From DASQPA01 sp963757335 (lineage in GTDB: Bacteria; Acidobacteriota; Thermoanaerobaculia; Multivoradales; UBA5704): 64,000 bases of DNA. Made by a program: the position numbers and the translations under genes. The stretch lies in contig CAVWRJ010000024.1 in assembly GCA_963757335.1 (NCBI GenBank), positions 372,001-436,000 of the forward strand, written 5' to 3'. Position 1 is the first letter of the stretch. Each line of letters starts with the position of its first letter. Under the pieces are notes generated by a model. The model saw only the letters and a list, made by a program, of their open reading frames with translations, ran no database searches and had not been told where the DNA came from. This document shows positions 17,980 to 26,013 of this stretch, piece by piece.

Positions 17980-19106
17980 GCAGCCCTCCCCTCCCCTCGC
18001 TCCCCCGGCTCCCGCCGGACGCCCCGAGCGTCCTCGCCCACGGGGTGACCAAGCGTTTCGACGACGTCACGGCGGTCGACGACGTCTCGTTGCGCGTCGA
18101 GCGCGGCGAGTTCTTCTCGCTCCTGGGTCCGAGCGGCTGCGGCAAGACCACTCTCCTGCGGCTGATCGGCGGCCTGGAGATGCCGACCGCGGGGACGATC
18201 GAGATCGGCGGCGCCGACATGACCGGGGTGCCGGCCCACCGCCGGCCGGTCAACCTGGTCTTCCAGCAGTACGCCCTTTTCCCCCACCTGACGGTCGCCG
18301 AGAACGTCGGTTTCGGGCTCCGCTACCAGGGGCTCCGGCGGGCTGCAGAGGCTGCCCGGGTGAGCGAGGCCCTCGCCCTCGTCCGCCTCGCCGGGCTCGA
18401 ACGCCGCCGCCCCGACCAGCTCTCGGGCGGTCAGCGCCAGCGGGTGGCCCTCGCCCGCGCCTTGGCCCTCGCTCCCCAGGTCCTCCTCCTCGACGAGCCG
18501 CTCTCCGCCCTCGACCGGAAGCTCCGGGAGGAGATGCAGTTCGAGCTCAAGAGCCTCCAGCGCCGGGTGGGGATCACCTTTCTCCTCGTCACCCACGACC
18601 AGGAGGAGGCCCTGGCGATGAGCGACCGGGTGGCGGTGATGCACGCCGGCCGGGTCGAGCAGGTGGGGTCCCCGGCCGAGGTCTACGAGTCGCCGGCCAC
18701 CCCCTTCGTGGCCTCCTTCCTCGGCGCCTCGAACTTCTGGACCGCCGAGGTGGAAGCGGTCTCCGGGGAGGGCTTGGAACTCGTGCTCCCCGGGGGGGGC
18801 CGCCTCACGGTGCCGGTTCCCCCCGGCCGGACGTTCACTTCGGGTGAGACCGTGCGCCTCCTCGTCCGCCCCGAGAAGCTCACCCTGACCGCCACCCCTG
18901 AGGAGCGCGGTCCGTCGCTGCCGGTGACGGTGGGAGATCGGGTCTACCAGGGGGCGAGCACGACCTGGAGGGTGGCGGATGCCCGGGGCGAGCGGTTCCT
19001 CGTCTACGCGCAGAACGCCGGCGGCCTGGGGGAGGGGTTGGAGCCGGGGAGCCCCGGGTTTCTCTCCTGGGACCCGCGGTTTACGGTCGTGCTAGGGGGA
19101 GAGTAG
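17976..19106 (+). CDS. potA: Spermidine/putrescine ABC transporter ATP-binding protein
   Basis: GTG 17976 overlaps the mgtA stop (GTGA) and gives 376 residues. Walker A GPSGCGKT at 51-58, Q-loop VFQQYALFPHLTV, signature LSGGQ at 149-153, Walker B LLLDEPLSALD, and H-loop THDQEEA are all intact; the C-terminal ~130 residues form the TOBE regulatory domain. The protein belongs to the PotA/CysA/MalK group; assignment to polyamines rests on the potB-potC-potD genes that follow. As the only transport ATPase near the cysTW genes it could not be excluded as a shared subunit, but operon position favours PotA. Confidence 0.88.
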   Translation: MSSPPLPSLPRLPPDAPSVLAHGVTKRFDDVTAVDDVSLRVERGEFFSLLGPSGCGKTTLLRLIGGLEMPTAGTIEIGGADMTGVPAHRRPVNLVFQQYALFPHLTVAENVGFGLRYQGLRRAAEAARVSEALALVRLAGLERRRPDQLSGGQRQRVALARALALAPQVLLLDEPLSALDRKLREEMQFELKSLQRRVGITFLLVTHDQEEALAMSDRVAVMHAGRVEQVGSPAEVYESPATPFVASFLGASNFWTAEVEAVSGEGLELVLPGGGRLTVPVPPGRTFTSGETVRLLVRPEKLTLTATPEERGPSLPVTVGDRVYQGASTTWRVADARGERFLVYAQNAGGLGEGLEPGSPGFLSWDPRFTVVLGGE

Positions 19107-19181
19107 GCGGTTCGGAAAGACCTACTCCGATCGTGGGGGTACTGGGAGCCGTCGACTCCCACGCTATCATTCCCCCTCGCC

Positions 19182-20081
19182 ATGCCCGCCTCCCGTCCCT
19201 CCGACCGCGCCAGCCACGCTCTTCTTCTCCCCACCTGGCTGGTCCTGGGGATCTTCTTTCTCCTCCCGCTCGGCGGCATGCTGGTGCTCTCCTTCGGCCA
19301 GCGGGGGCTCTACGGCGGCGTGCAGCCGGTTGCCGACTGGGGCGCTTATCTGCGCTCGGGGGCGTTCCTCGGCAACTACGCCCGCTCGCTCGCCGGCATC
19401 TATCTGAAGATCGGCTGGCGCTCGTTGTGGATGGCGGTTTTGACCACCGTCCTCTGCCTCGTCCTCAGCTATCCCGCGGCCTACTGCCTGGCGCTCGTCG
19501 CGTCCAGGCGGTGGAAGAGCCTCCTCCTCGGGCTCGTCGTCGTGCCGTTCTGGACCAGCTTTTTGATCCGCACCTATGCCTGGATGTTCATCCTGCGGAG
19601 CGAGGGGCTCCTCAACCGGCTGCTCTTGGGCACCGGGGTGATCGACCACCCCCTGCCGCTCCTCTACACCCAGCTCGCGGTGATGCTCGGGCTCGTCTAC
19701 GGCGAGCTGCCGTTCATGATCCTGCCGCTCTACGCCTCGCTCGAAAAGCTCGACCGCTCGCTCCTGGAGGCCGCTGCCGACCTCGGGGCGGGGCGGGCCG
19801 GGTCGTTTCTCCGCGTCACCCTCCCGCTCACCCTCCCCGGCATGGCCGCCGGGGTGGTGCTCGTCTTCATCCCCAGCCTCGGCCAGTTCGTCGTTTCGGA
19901 CCTCCTGGGGGGAGCGAAGAGCGTCCTCGTCGGCAATCTCGTCCAGAACCAGTTCGCGGTGGCCCGCAACCAGCCCTTCGGCGCCGCCCTCGCCTTCGAG
20001 CTGACCGCCGCGGTCCTCCTCCTCCTCGGCGCCTACGCCCTCTACGCCCGGCGGAGCGGGGGAGAGGAGGCGCTCCTGTGA
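19182..20081 (+). CDS. potB: Spermidine/putrescine ABC transporter permease PotB
   Basis: The 299-residue inner-membrane protein has about six helices, the PotB stretch PFWTSFLIRTYAWMFILRSEG and the EAA loop LEAAADLGAGRAGSFLRVTLP. It begins 75 bp after potA; that gap contains a short hairpin (CGTGGG at 19133-19138 pairing with CCCACG at 19159-19164). The stop overlaps the GTG start of potC. It forms the transmembrane channel with PotC. Confidence 0.9.
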   Translation: MPASRPSDRASHALLLPTWLVLGIFFLLPLGGMLVLSFGQRGLYGGVQPVADWGAYLRSGAFLGNYARSLAGIYLKIGWRSLWMAVLTTVLCLVLSYPAAYCLALVASRRWKSLLLGLVVVPFWTSFLIRTYAWMFILRSEGLLNRLLLGTGVIDHPLPLLYTQLAVMLGLVYGELPFMILPLYASLEKLDRSLLEAAADLGAGRAGSFLRVTLPLTLPGMAAGVVLVFIPSLGQFVVSDLLGGAKSVLVGNLVQNQFAVARNQPFGAALAFELTAAVLLLLGAYALYARRSGGEEALL

Positions 20082-20938
20082 GCTCGGGGCGATCGCGGCG
20101 ATCAGGCGGAGCCGGCCGGGCGCTCCTCGCGGCGCACACGCTCCTCGTCTACCTCTTCCTCTACGGGCCGATCGCCGTCCTCGCGGTCTTCTCCTTCAAC
20201 GCCGGCCGGCAGACCGCGATCTGGGAGGGCTTCACTCTCGACTGGTACCGCCGGCTGCTGGCGGACGACCGCCTGCTCGCCGCCGCCGGCAACAGCCTGC
20301 TCGTGGCCGCTGTAGCGACCGTCGCCGCCACGCTTCTCGGCACCGCCGCGGCCCTCGCCCTGGCCCGGCAGGGGGCGAGGTTCCGCGGCCGCCGCGCCAC
20401 CCAGGCTCTCCTCTACCTGCCGGTGATCCTCCCCGAGGTGGTCCTGGGCGCCGCCCTCCTCACCTTCTTCGGGATCGCACGCCTGCGCCTCTCGCTCGGC
20501 ACGGTGATCGTCGCCCACGTCGTCTTCAGCCTCTCCTACGTGGCGATCGTCGTCCGCGCCCGCCTGGCCGGGCTCGACCCGGCGCTCGCCGAGGCGGCGC
20601 GCGACCTCGGGGCCGGCCCCTGGGAGACCTTTAGCCGGGTCACCCTCCCGCTCGCCCTCCCCGGAATCGCCGCCGCCGCCCTCCTCGTCTTCACCCTCTC
20701 GATCGACGACTACGTCATCACCTCCTTCGTCGCCGGAGTGGGAGCGACGACGCTGCCGCTCCACATCTACTCGATGCTCAAGGTGGGCGTCACGCCCGAG
20801 GTCAACGCCGTGTCGACCCTCCTCCTGGCCGTCACCGTCGTCCCCATCCTCCTCGCCCACCGGCTGCTCCAGGACGGGTCGCGGGACGTCCGGAGCGGAG
20901 CTCTGGGGGAGGCGGATGGTAGACTCTCGTCCGGATGA
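20078..20938 (+). CDS. potC: Spermidine/putrescine ABC transporter permease PotC
   Basis: GTG 20078 overlaps the potB stop (GTGA) and gives 286 residues. Hallmarks are YLFLYGPIAVLAVFSFNAGR, the EAA loop AEAARDLGAGPWETFSRVTLP, and SIDDYVITSFVAGVGATTLP typical of PotC. Its stop overlaps the start of a DUF6883 gene by four bases, so that small gene is translated from the same message. Confidence 0.9.
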   Translation: MSSGRSRRSGGAGRALLAAHTLLVYLFLYGPIAVLAVFSFNAGRQTAIWEGFTLDWYRRLLADDRLLAAAGNSLLVAAVATVAATLLGTAAALALARQGARFRGRRATQALLYLPVILPEVVLGAALLTFFGIARLRLSLGTVIVAHVVFSLSYVAIVVRARLAGLDPALAEAARDLGAGPWETFSRVTLPLALPGIAAAALLVFTLSIDDYVITSFVAGVGATTLPLHIYSMLKVGVTPEVNAVSTLLLAVTVVPILLAHRLLQDGSRDVRSGALGEADGRLSSG

Positions 20939-21270
20939 GAATTCCGGCCGATGCCTGGATCGCGGCCGAAAAGCTCACCGGCTACCTGCTGTTGCAACGG
21001 CCCTGGGATGACAAGTCGAAGTTTCTGGCCCAGGCCGGATTCGACCGGACTAATCCGGAGGCCCTGCTAGAAGCGCTGCGAGCGCTGGCGGCTGAAGCCG
21101 AGGCGATCCAGGATGGAGTCAACGAGTATGGCGAGTTCCTTCGCATCGACGGCGACCTCGTGGGGCCGAACGGCCGCCGGTTGGCGGTGAGCGCGATTTG
21201 GCTCCGTCAGCACTTGGATGGGCGGGTGCGATTCGTGACCTTGAAGCCTAGAAAGCAGAGACGAGTATGA
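20935..21270 (+). CDS. DUF6883-like small protein
   Basis: The 111-residue protein (MRIPADAWIAAEKLTGYLLL..., with GDKSKFLAQAGF-like sequence and GRRLAVSAIWL) resembles DUF6883, a family of small proteins often encoded next to DUF4926 proteins and suspected of being part of toxin-antitoxin-like pairs. ATG 20935 overlaps the potC stop (ATGA) and its own stop overlaps the DUF4926 start (ATGA). The codon use is visibly less GC-rich than in the pot genes, consistent with acquisition into the operon. Function unknown; the toxin/antitoxin assignment is only suggestive. Confidence 0.7.
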   Translation: MRIPADAWIAAEKLTGYLLLQRPWDDKSKFLAQAGFDRTNPEALLEALRALAAEAEAIQDGVNEYGEFLRIDGDLVGPNGRRLAVSAIWLRQHLDGRVRFVTLKPRKQRRV

Positions 21271-21515
21271 GACTTCCCCTCTACGAGCGAGTGGCTTTGA
21301 CCCGGGACCTCGAGGAGCATGGGCTGATGAAGGGGGATGTCGCGGTTCTGGTGGACTACGTTCCTCATCCTCTGGGGAGAGAGGACGGATGTCTGCTGGA
21401 AGTCTTCAACGCTCTCGGCGAGTCCCTCTCCGTCGTCGCGGTCCGTTCGTCCGATGTCGAATCCATGCAGGCGGACGAAGTGCTCTCCGTTCGTCATCTC
21501 GCGAAGGCGGGCTAG
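21267..21515 (+). CDS. DUF4926 small protein
   Basis: The 82-residue protein (PLYERVALTRDLEEHGLMKGDVAVLVDY, then CLLEVFNALGESLSVVAV) fits DUF4926, a small SH3-like beta-rich family commonly paired with DUF6883 or similar partners. It is coupled to the upstream gene by an ATGA overlap. With its partner it separates potC from potD. Function not known; antitoxin-like role is an inference from pairing and size. Confidence 0.7.
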   Translation: MRLPLYERVALTRDLEEHGLMKGDVAVLVDYVPHPLGREDGCLLEVFNALGESLSVVAVRSSDVESMQADEVLSVRHLAKAG

Positions 21516-21544
21516 TCACCTCCTATGGCAAGACTCGTCGCCCG

Positions 21545-22633
21545 ATGAGCCGTGCGGCTCGCCGAGAGAGAGGCGTAAGCCTCGTAAGAGCCGCGACCCG
21601 AGCCCTGAGTGTCCTGGCGGTGGCTCTCCTGGTGTTCCTCGCCTGCGGCGGCAAGGGGCCATCCCAAGGGGAGAAGCGCCAGGTCAACCTCTACATCTGG
21701 ACCAACTACCTCCCCGACGAGGTGGTGGCGGGGTTCGAGAAGCGGACGGGCATCCACGTCAATGTCGACACCTACGCCTCGAACGAGGCGCTCCTCGACA
21801 AGGTGCAGTCCGGGGTCTCCGACTACGATGTCGTCGTCCCCTCGGACTACATGATGAAGATCCTGATTCCCCAGAAGCTGCTCCACCCGCTCGACCACGC
21901 CCGGCTGCCGCACCTCAAGAACTTCGATCCACGGTTCCTGAACCAGAAGTACGATCCGGGGAACGGCTACTCCATCCCCTACCTCTGGGGAACGACGGGC
22001 CTGGGGTTCGCGAAGAAGCTGGGGGCGATCGACAGCTGGCAGGCGGTCTTCGAGCCGAAGAACGGCGGCCGCATCCTCATGCTCGACGACATGCGGGAAG
22101 TCTTCGGCGCCGCCCTCCGCCTGATGGGACATTCGATCAACGAGCGCGACCCAGCCATCTTGAAAAAAGCCGCCGACATGCTGAAGGCGCAGAAGCGCCT
22201 GGTGCGGACCTACAACAGCGCCGATTTCGCCAACCTCTTAGCGACCGGCGATGTCGATCTCGCCCAGGGCTTCAACGGCGAGCTCGCGAAGGTGGTGGCC
22301 AAGGAGCCGGGGCGTTTGGGGTATGTGGTTCCGAAAGAGGGTGGCACTCTCTGGATCGACAACTTAGCCGTCCCCAAGTCCGCTCGGCATGTTGACGAGG
22401 CCTACGCCTTCCTCGATTACATCTCGGAGCCCGAGGTCGCCGCCGCGATCGTCAACGGTGTCCACTACGCGAGCGCGAACCGGGAGGCGCTGGGAAAGAT
22501 CGATCCGAAGATTTCGGGGGATCCGGCGATCTATCCGTCGAAGGTGATTCTCGATCGGTGTGAGTTGATCGAGGATCTGGGGCAGACGACGCAGCTTCTG
22601 GATCAGCTTTGGACGGAGGTCAAGGCGCAGTAG
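21545..22633 (+). CDS. potD: Polyamine ABC transporter substrate-binding lipoprotein
   Basis: ATG 21545 gives 362 residues with a lipoprotein signal (LLVFLACGGKG lipobox), followed by VNLYIWTNYLPDEVVAGFEKRTG, YDVVVPSDYMM, YSIPYLWGTTGLGF, hallmarks of PotD/PotF. It delivers spermidine/putrescine to PotABC. An internal start upstream is possible but would place extra residues before the signal sequence. It is separated from potC by the DUF6883/DUF4926 pair, unusual for this otherwise tight operon. Confidence 0.9.
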   Translation: MSRAARRERGVSLVRAATRALSVLAVALLVFLACGGKGPSQGEKRQVNLYIWTNYLPDEVVAGFEKRTGIHVNVDTYASNEALLDKVQSGVSDYDVVVPSDYMMKILIPQKLLHPLDHARLPHLKNFDPRFLNQKYDPGNGYSIPYLWGTTGLGFAKKLGAIDSWQAVFEPKNGGRILMLDDMREVFGAALRLMGHSINERDPAILKKAADMLKAQKRLVRTYNSADFANLLATGDVDLAQGFNGELAKVVAKEPGRLGYVVPKEGGTLWIDNLAVPKSARHVDEAYAFLDYISEPEVAAAIVNGVHYASANREALGKIDPKISGDPAIYPSKVILDRCELIEDLGQTTQLLDQLWTEVKAQ

Positions 22634-22640
22634 GGGATGT

Positions 22641-22985
22641 TTAGGTGTCTTGTTCGCTGATCTCCACCAGCGGCTCACCACGCGCGAGCAGTAGCTTTGC
22701 TGCCGGCCAGGCGGTCGTCAGGATCTGCCGCAGGCGTGCATTTGAAGTATTGCCACAGGTGATCCAGACGACTTGCGGCGGCGGACCGAGCCTTTCGAGC
22801 AGATGGAGGAAATCGATGTCCTTGGTCACGACGATGGCGCTTGCCTGTCTTGCGGCCATGAAGATCTACCGGTCCTTTGCATCCCGGAGTCCGAGGTCCC
22901 GGACGGCGACCGCCTCGATTTCGAAAACATCGCGGAACCAACGTGCAAGGGAGGGCGAAAGCTGGGCGTCCACCCAGAGCTTCAT
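22641..22985 (-). pseudogene. DUF5615 PIN-like toxin interrupted by an in-frame TAG
   Basis: Translation from ATG 22985 begins MKLWVDAQLSPSLARWF, the start of DUF5615 PIN-like proteins, and continues to VRDLGLRDAKDR, then a TAG (22868-22866), then IFMAARQASAIVVTKDIDFL and a normal C-terminus ending at 22641. The family usually has Glu or Gln at the stopped position, one substitution away from TAG. The gene overlaps the upstream DUF433 antitoxin by four bases (ATGA), the usual toxin-antitoxin order. The toxin therefore looks inactivated by a nonsense change, unless an internal ATG (22859) makes a truncated product. A base error is possible. Confidence 0.8.
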
Positions 22986-23209
22986 GCGGCGAGGATCGGA
23001 TGATCGAGCCGGCGACTGGCGAATCGAAGGCAGGCGGCGATGTCCTCCGGCTCGAGGTCAGGCAGCTCCTCTAGAACCTGGGGTGCGGTCAAGCCCGAGG
23101 CGAGCAGATCCAGCACATCCGTAACTCGGATGCGCATCCCCCGAACGCAGGGCCGCCCTCCACACTGCTCGGGATCGACGGTGATCCGCTGGCTCAAGTT
23201 GCTCATCAT
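22982..23209 (-). CDS. DUF433 antitoxin (VapB45-type)
   Basis: The 75-residue protein contains RITVDPEQCGGRPCVRGMRIRVTDVLDLLASGLT, abbreviated here to the key pieces DPEQCGGRPCVRG and EELPDLEPEDI, the signature of DUF433 helix-turn-helix antitoxins. It is paired with a DUF5615 PIN-like gene whose start overlaps its stop. Two adjacent ATGs (23209 and 23206) could start it. With its toxin broken it would be an orphan antitoxin. Confidence 0.85.
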   Translation of the reverse strand: MMSNLSQRITVDPEQCGGRPCVRGMRIRVTDVLDLLASGLTAPQVLEELPDLEPEDIAACLRFASRRLDHPILAA

Positions 23210-23342
23210 AAAATCGTAGCATACCCTCCGAAGATCGACCTCAAGGATGCCGTGAGCTTCTGCTACGTGGACTAGGTGGAGACGCCGCCCCGATCAGCTC
23301 GGAGGCAGGAGAGCCGGCTGGTCAACCGCGTCCCCTACTACC

Positions 23343-23460
23343 GTCATCCTGAGGGCGAGCCCGAGCGAGCCAGAAGGATCTGGGAGGGGGAACGGTGGTG
23401 CCGCGGGCGAACCTTCCCCCGCCCAGGTCCTTCGGTCGCCTCGGGCTCTCTCAGGATGAC
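23343..23460. repeat. Palindromic repeat bounded by GTCATCCTGAG/CTCAGGATGAC (copy 1)
   Basis: The segment starts GTCATCCTGAG and ends in the inverse CTC...AGGATGAC, with further complementary stretches inside (AGGATCTGGG against CCCAGGTCCTTC). It is a relative of the GTCATCCTGAGCGAAGCGAAGG palindromes dispersed in many bacterial genomes; a shorter relative is at 48455-48532. No transposase is present. The surrounding 23210-23558 contains no gene I can support. Confidence 0.75.
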
Positions 23461-23558
23461 GTTTTTAGTGTATTCCCAAGATCAGGTTTCTGGATCAGCC
23501 ACTGAAGAAGGTTAACGCACGATAGGCGGGATCGACTGACCTCCTTCGGCCTGGCCGA

Positions 23559-23906
23559 TCAGCCTTCCTGACGAGTAGGAGCCATGATCTCTTCGGTGCT
23601 CAACCCCGCCGTCGCCCGTTTCCGCATCCGCTCCACCAACCGTTGTCCATTCCTCCCAGGTTCCTCCCCTCGGGGGATTCGGACGGCTTTGCCCTCCGCC
23701 TCGATCCCGATCATCTCGCGTCCCTGTTCGACCGGGACTGGAAGCCCGTCCTCCAGGAGCGCCTTGATGTAGACCTCGATGGCTTGGCGAATGTTTCGCA
23801 GGGCATCGTGCTGGGGGCGTCCCTGAGAGACGCAGCCTGGCAGAGCGGGGCAGATGGCGACGAATCCTGACTCGCGGCCCTTCTCGACGATCACGGTATA
23901 GCGCAG
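23559..23906 (-). CDS. HicB-family antitoxin-like protein, orphan
   Basis: The conserved part RYTVIVEKGRESGFVAICPALPGC, split here as RYTVIVEKG and FVAICPALPGCVSQG, followed by ALRNIRQAIEVYIKALL, is the HicB partial RNase-H-like fold. The C-terminal ~55 residues (VERMRKRATAGLSTEEIM) could be the DNA-binding part. No ATG lies at the family start; an AAAGGAGA ribosome site precedes a CTG at 23906 exactly where the family begins, so CTG is the best start guess, with ATG 24023 as an alternative that adds 39 non-family residues. No HicA toxin is adjacent. Probably a solitary antitoxin or remnant. Confidence 0.6.
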   Translation of the reverse strand: MRYTVIVEKGRESGFVAICPALPGCVSQGRPQHDALRNIRQAIEVYIKALLEDGLPVPVEQGREMIGIEAEGKAVRIPRGEEPGRNGQRLVERMRKRATAGLSTEEIMAPTRQEG

Positions 23907-24051
23907 GAGATCTCCTTTCGGGTCCTGGAAGCGCGGCTCCGGATTTTCTCTTGCACCCGATGCCGATCCAGTCCCTGAAGTCACTGGTGCAAGCCCCGCT
24001 CGGTTCCCGCTCCAGGGTTTCACGCAAAGTCAGACCGACGAGGCCTCATCA

Positions 24052-26013
24052 CTACTCCCCAACAAACACCCCCACCTCCCGCAACTTCCGCAACAACGCC
24101 GCCTTTCCCTTCGGCTCCATGAGTTCGACGACCGTCTCGGTCAACGGCGCCACGCTCTTGCCTCCGGCCGCGAGCACCCGCCTGGCCGCTTCGACGTCCG
24201 GGCAGTGGACGAGGACGGCCGGGCGTACGGTGATCCGGCGGGTCTGGCCGAACCAGCCGGCGATCTCCCTCGCCACGTTGTCCGGCACTCCTTTGGAGGC
24301 CGCCTGGCGTAAGGTCGCGAGGGCCTCGTCGGCGGTGAGGCCGGTCGCCGCCGCCGCGAGGACCGAACGGCGGGTGATCCGGAAGAGGGTGCCGACGCCG
24401 GTACCGAGGCGTTCGGCGAAGCGGGAGAGGGCGGCCTCGGCGAGGATCGAGGGGGAGAGAAAGACGACCTCGAAGTTGGGTTGCACGACGAGGTCGGCGG
24501 CGAGGTCTTCGGCGTAGGCGAAGTCGGTCACGGCACCGAGGAGATAGAGACCGACTTCGGTGAGCGCGAAGCAGGGTGCTCCTCCGGACCGGCCGAGCTG
24601 GACGCCGCCGACCAGGAGGAGGCGCTCGTGGAGGAAGGTCAGGAGCCGCCGGGTCCAGATCCGTTCGAGCTGCTCGGGGTGGGACGGCAGCCAGTAGTAG
24701 CGCCGGCCCGAGCGGCTGAGCTCGGCGAGCGGGTTGCGGGCCCGCGAGCGGTGGCTCAAGAACGCTTCGAGGCCGAAGAAGGTGCTTAAGGGAAGCTCGG
24801 TGAAGGCGGCGACCGTCGCGGCGGCTTCGTCGAAGTCCGGGGTGGAGGGGAGGCTCCAGTCCTCGGGGAGGAAGTTGAACCGGGAGCCGCGGTTCGGCCG
24901 CGAGGAGGGCTTCTTGATGTCGTCGAGCAAGCTCTTCAACCGCGCCTTGCCGGGGAGCGCGAGCCACTTCCTCCCCGCGCCGGTGGCGGTGAGATGGGGG
25001 CGCCGCTCCTCGTCTCGCACGACCTCCAGGAAGCCGAGCTGCGAGAGCACCCAGGCGGCCTGCTCGACGCGTTGGAAACGGGAGGCCGCGAACGCCTCCT
25101 CGACCCACTCGGGAAGGGGAGTGAGGAGGGCCGTCAGGGTATCCCGGGCGCGGGCGAAGATCGTCATGTCGCTGCTCCGCAGCCGGGGCGCCTCGACCGT
25201 GCAGGCGGCGAGGATGGCGACTAAGTCCCCGAGCGCGAAGCCGGGTGGGCAGGTCTCCTCCGGCTCGATCGGCGCCGGGGAGAGCGCCCCCGGTTGGGCG
25301 AGGCGCCGGACGAGGGGCGGCCAGAGGCCGACGACGGGCGTCAAGTCCGCCGGCCGGAGGGAGGGGAAGAGGAGCAGGTAGCGGATACCGGCGTAGAGCG
25401 CCTCCCCGAGGACGGGCCGGGGCAGGTCGGGCAGATCGCGCACGAGATCCGCCAGGGTGCACGGGCCGCCGACATCAAGGAACCCATCGATCACGGCGCG
25501 GAGCGCCGCGGCGACGCCGTCCTCGGCGAAGAAGCGGTTTTCGAACGCCCCGGCGCGCTGGCTCTCCCAGACGAGGGGGTTGGGCGCCCGGCGGAAATCT
25601 TCCAGCCAGTCCGGCGCCGACACCCGTTCGGCGACCTGCCGGGGGGTTCCGTAGGGCAGCCATTGGGAGGTCAGCGCCGCGCACTCCGCCCGAGAGAAGT
25701 GGAGCGCGAGATATTTCTCCAGCCGGGCCTCGCTGGGGTCCTCGAAGAGCGGCAGCCGACCGAGGGCGCGCAGACCCTTCAGGAAGGGGAGATAGGGCTC
25801 GGCGAGCTTCAGGCGATCGCCCTGGGCGCCGCCAGCCGGGATCGCCAGGCCGGAGCCGGTGAGCGCGGGGACGGTGCCGCCGAGCGCGTTTCGCTTGACG
25901 GCGAGGTTGGGTGCGAAGCGGTCGAGGAAGACGGCGCGGGCGGCCGGCGACAGCCGCTCCCAGGGGGCGAGGCCGGTCAAGAAGGCTCCCCAGTCGAGCC
26001 CGAAGTGCTTCAC
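24052..26013 (-). CDS. Helicase-associated XPB partner protein (Helicase_C_3-type)
   Basis: The 653-residue protein has no Walker motifs. Its C-terminal third (AEDLAADLVVQPNFEVVFLSP, then RRVLAAGGKSVAPLTETVVELM) matches the XPB/Ssl2-like helicase-associated family encoded beside bacterial XPB genes, for example in mycobacteria. Winged-helix-like segments occur in the middle (AAWVLSQLGFLEVVRDEERR). Its start overlaps the stop of the XPB gene by four bases (ATGA), so the two are coupled and probably form a DNA-repair or transcription-linked complex. Precise role is unknown. Confidence 0.78.
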   Translation of the reverse strand: MKHFGLDWGAFLTGLAPWERLSPAARAVFLDRFAPNLAVKRNALGGTVPALTGSGLAIPAGGAQGDRLKLAEPYLPFLKGLRALGRLPLFEDPSEARLEKYLALHFSRAECAALTSQWLPYGTPRQVAERVSAPDWLEDFRRAPNPLVWESQRAGAFENRFFAEDGVAAALRAVIDGFLDVGGPCTLADLVRDLPDLPRPVLGEALYAGIRYLLLFPSLRPADLTPVVGLWPPLVRRLAQPGALSPAPIEPEETCPPGFALGDLVAILAACTVEAPRLRSSDMTIFARARDTLTALLTPLPEWVEEAFAASRFQRVEQAAWVLSQLGFLEVVRDEERRPHLTATGAGRKWLALPGKARLKSLLDDIKKPSSRPNRGSRFNFLPEDWSLPSTPDFDEAAATVAAFTELPLSTFFGLEAFLSHRSRARNPLAELSRSGRRYYWLPSHPEQLERIWTRRLLTFLHERLLLVGGVQLGRSGGAPCFALTEVGLYLLGAVTDFAYAEDLAADLVVQPNFEVVFLSPSILAEAALSRFAERLGTGVGTLFRITRRSVLAAAATGLTADEALATLRQAASKGVPDNVAREIAGWFGQTRRITVRPAVLVHCPDVEAARRVLAAGGKSVAPLTETVVELMEPKGKAALLRKLREVGVFVGE

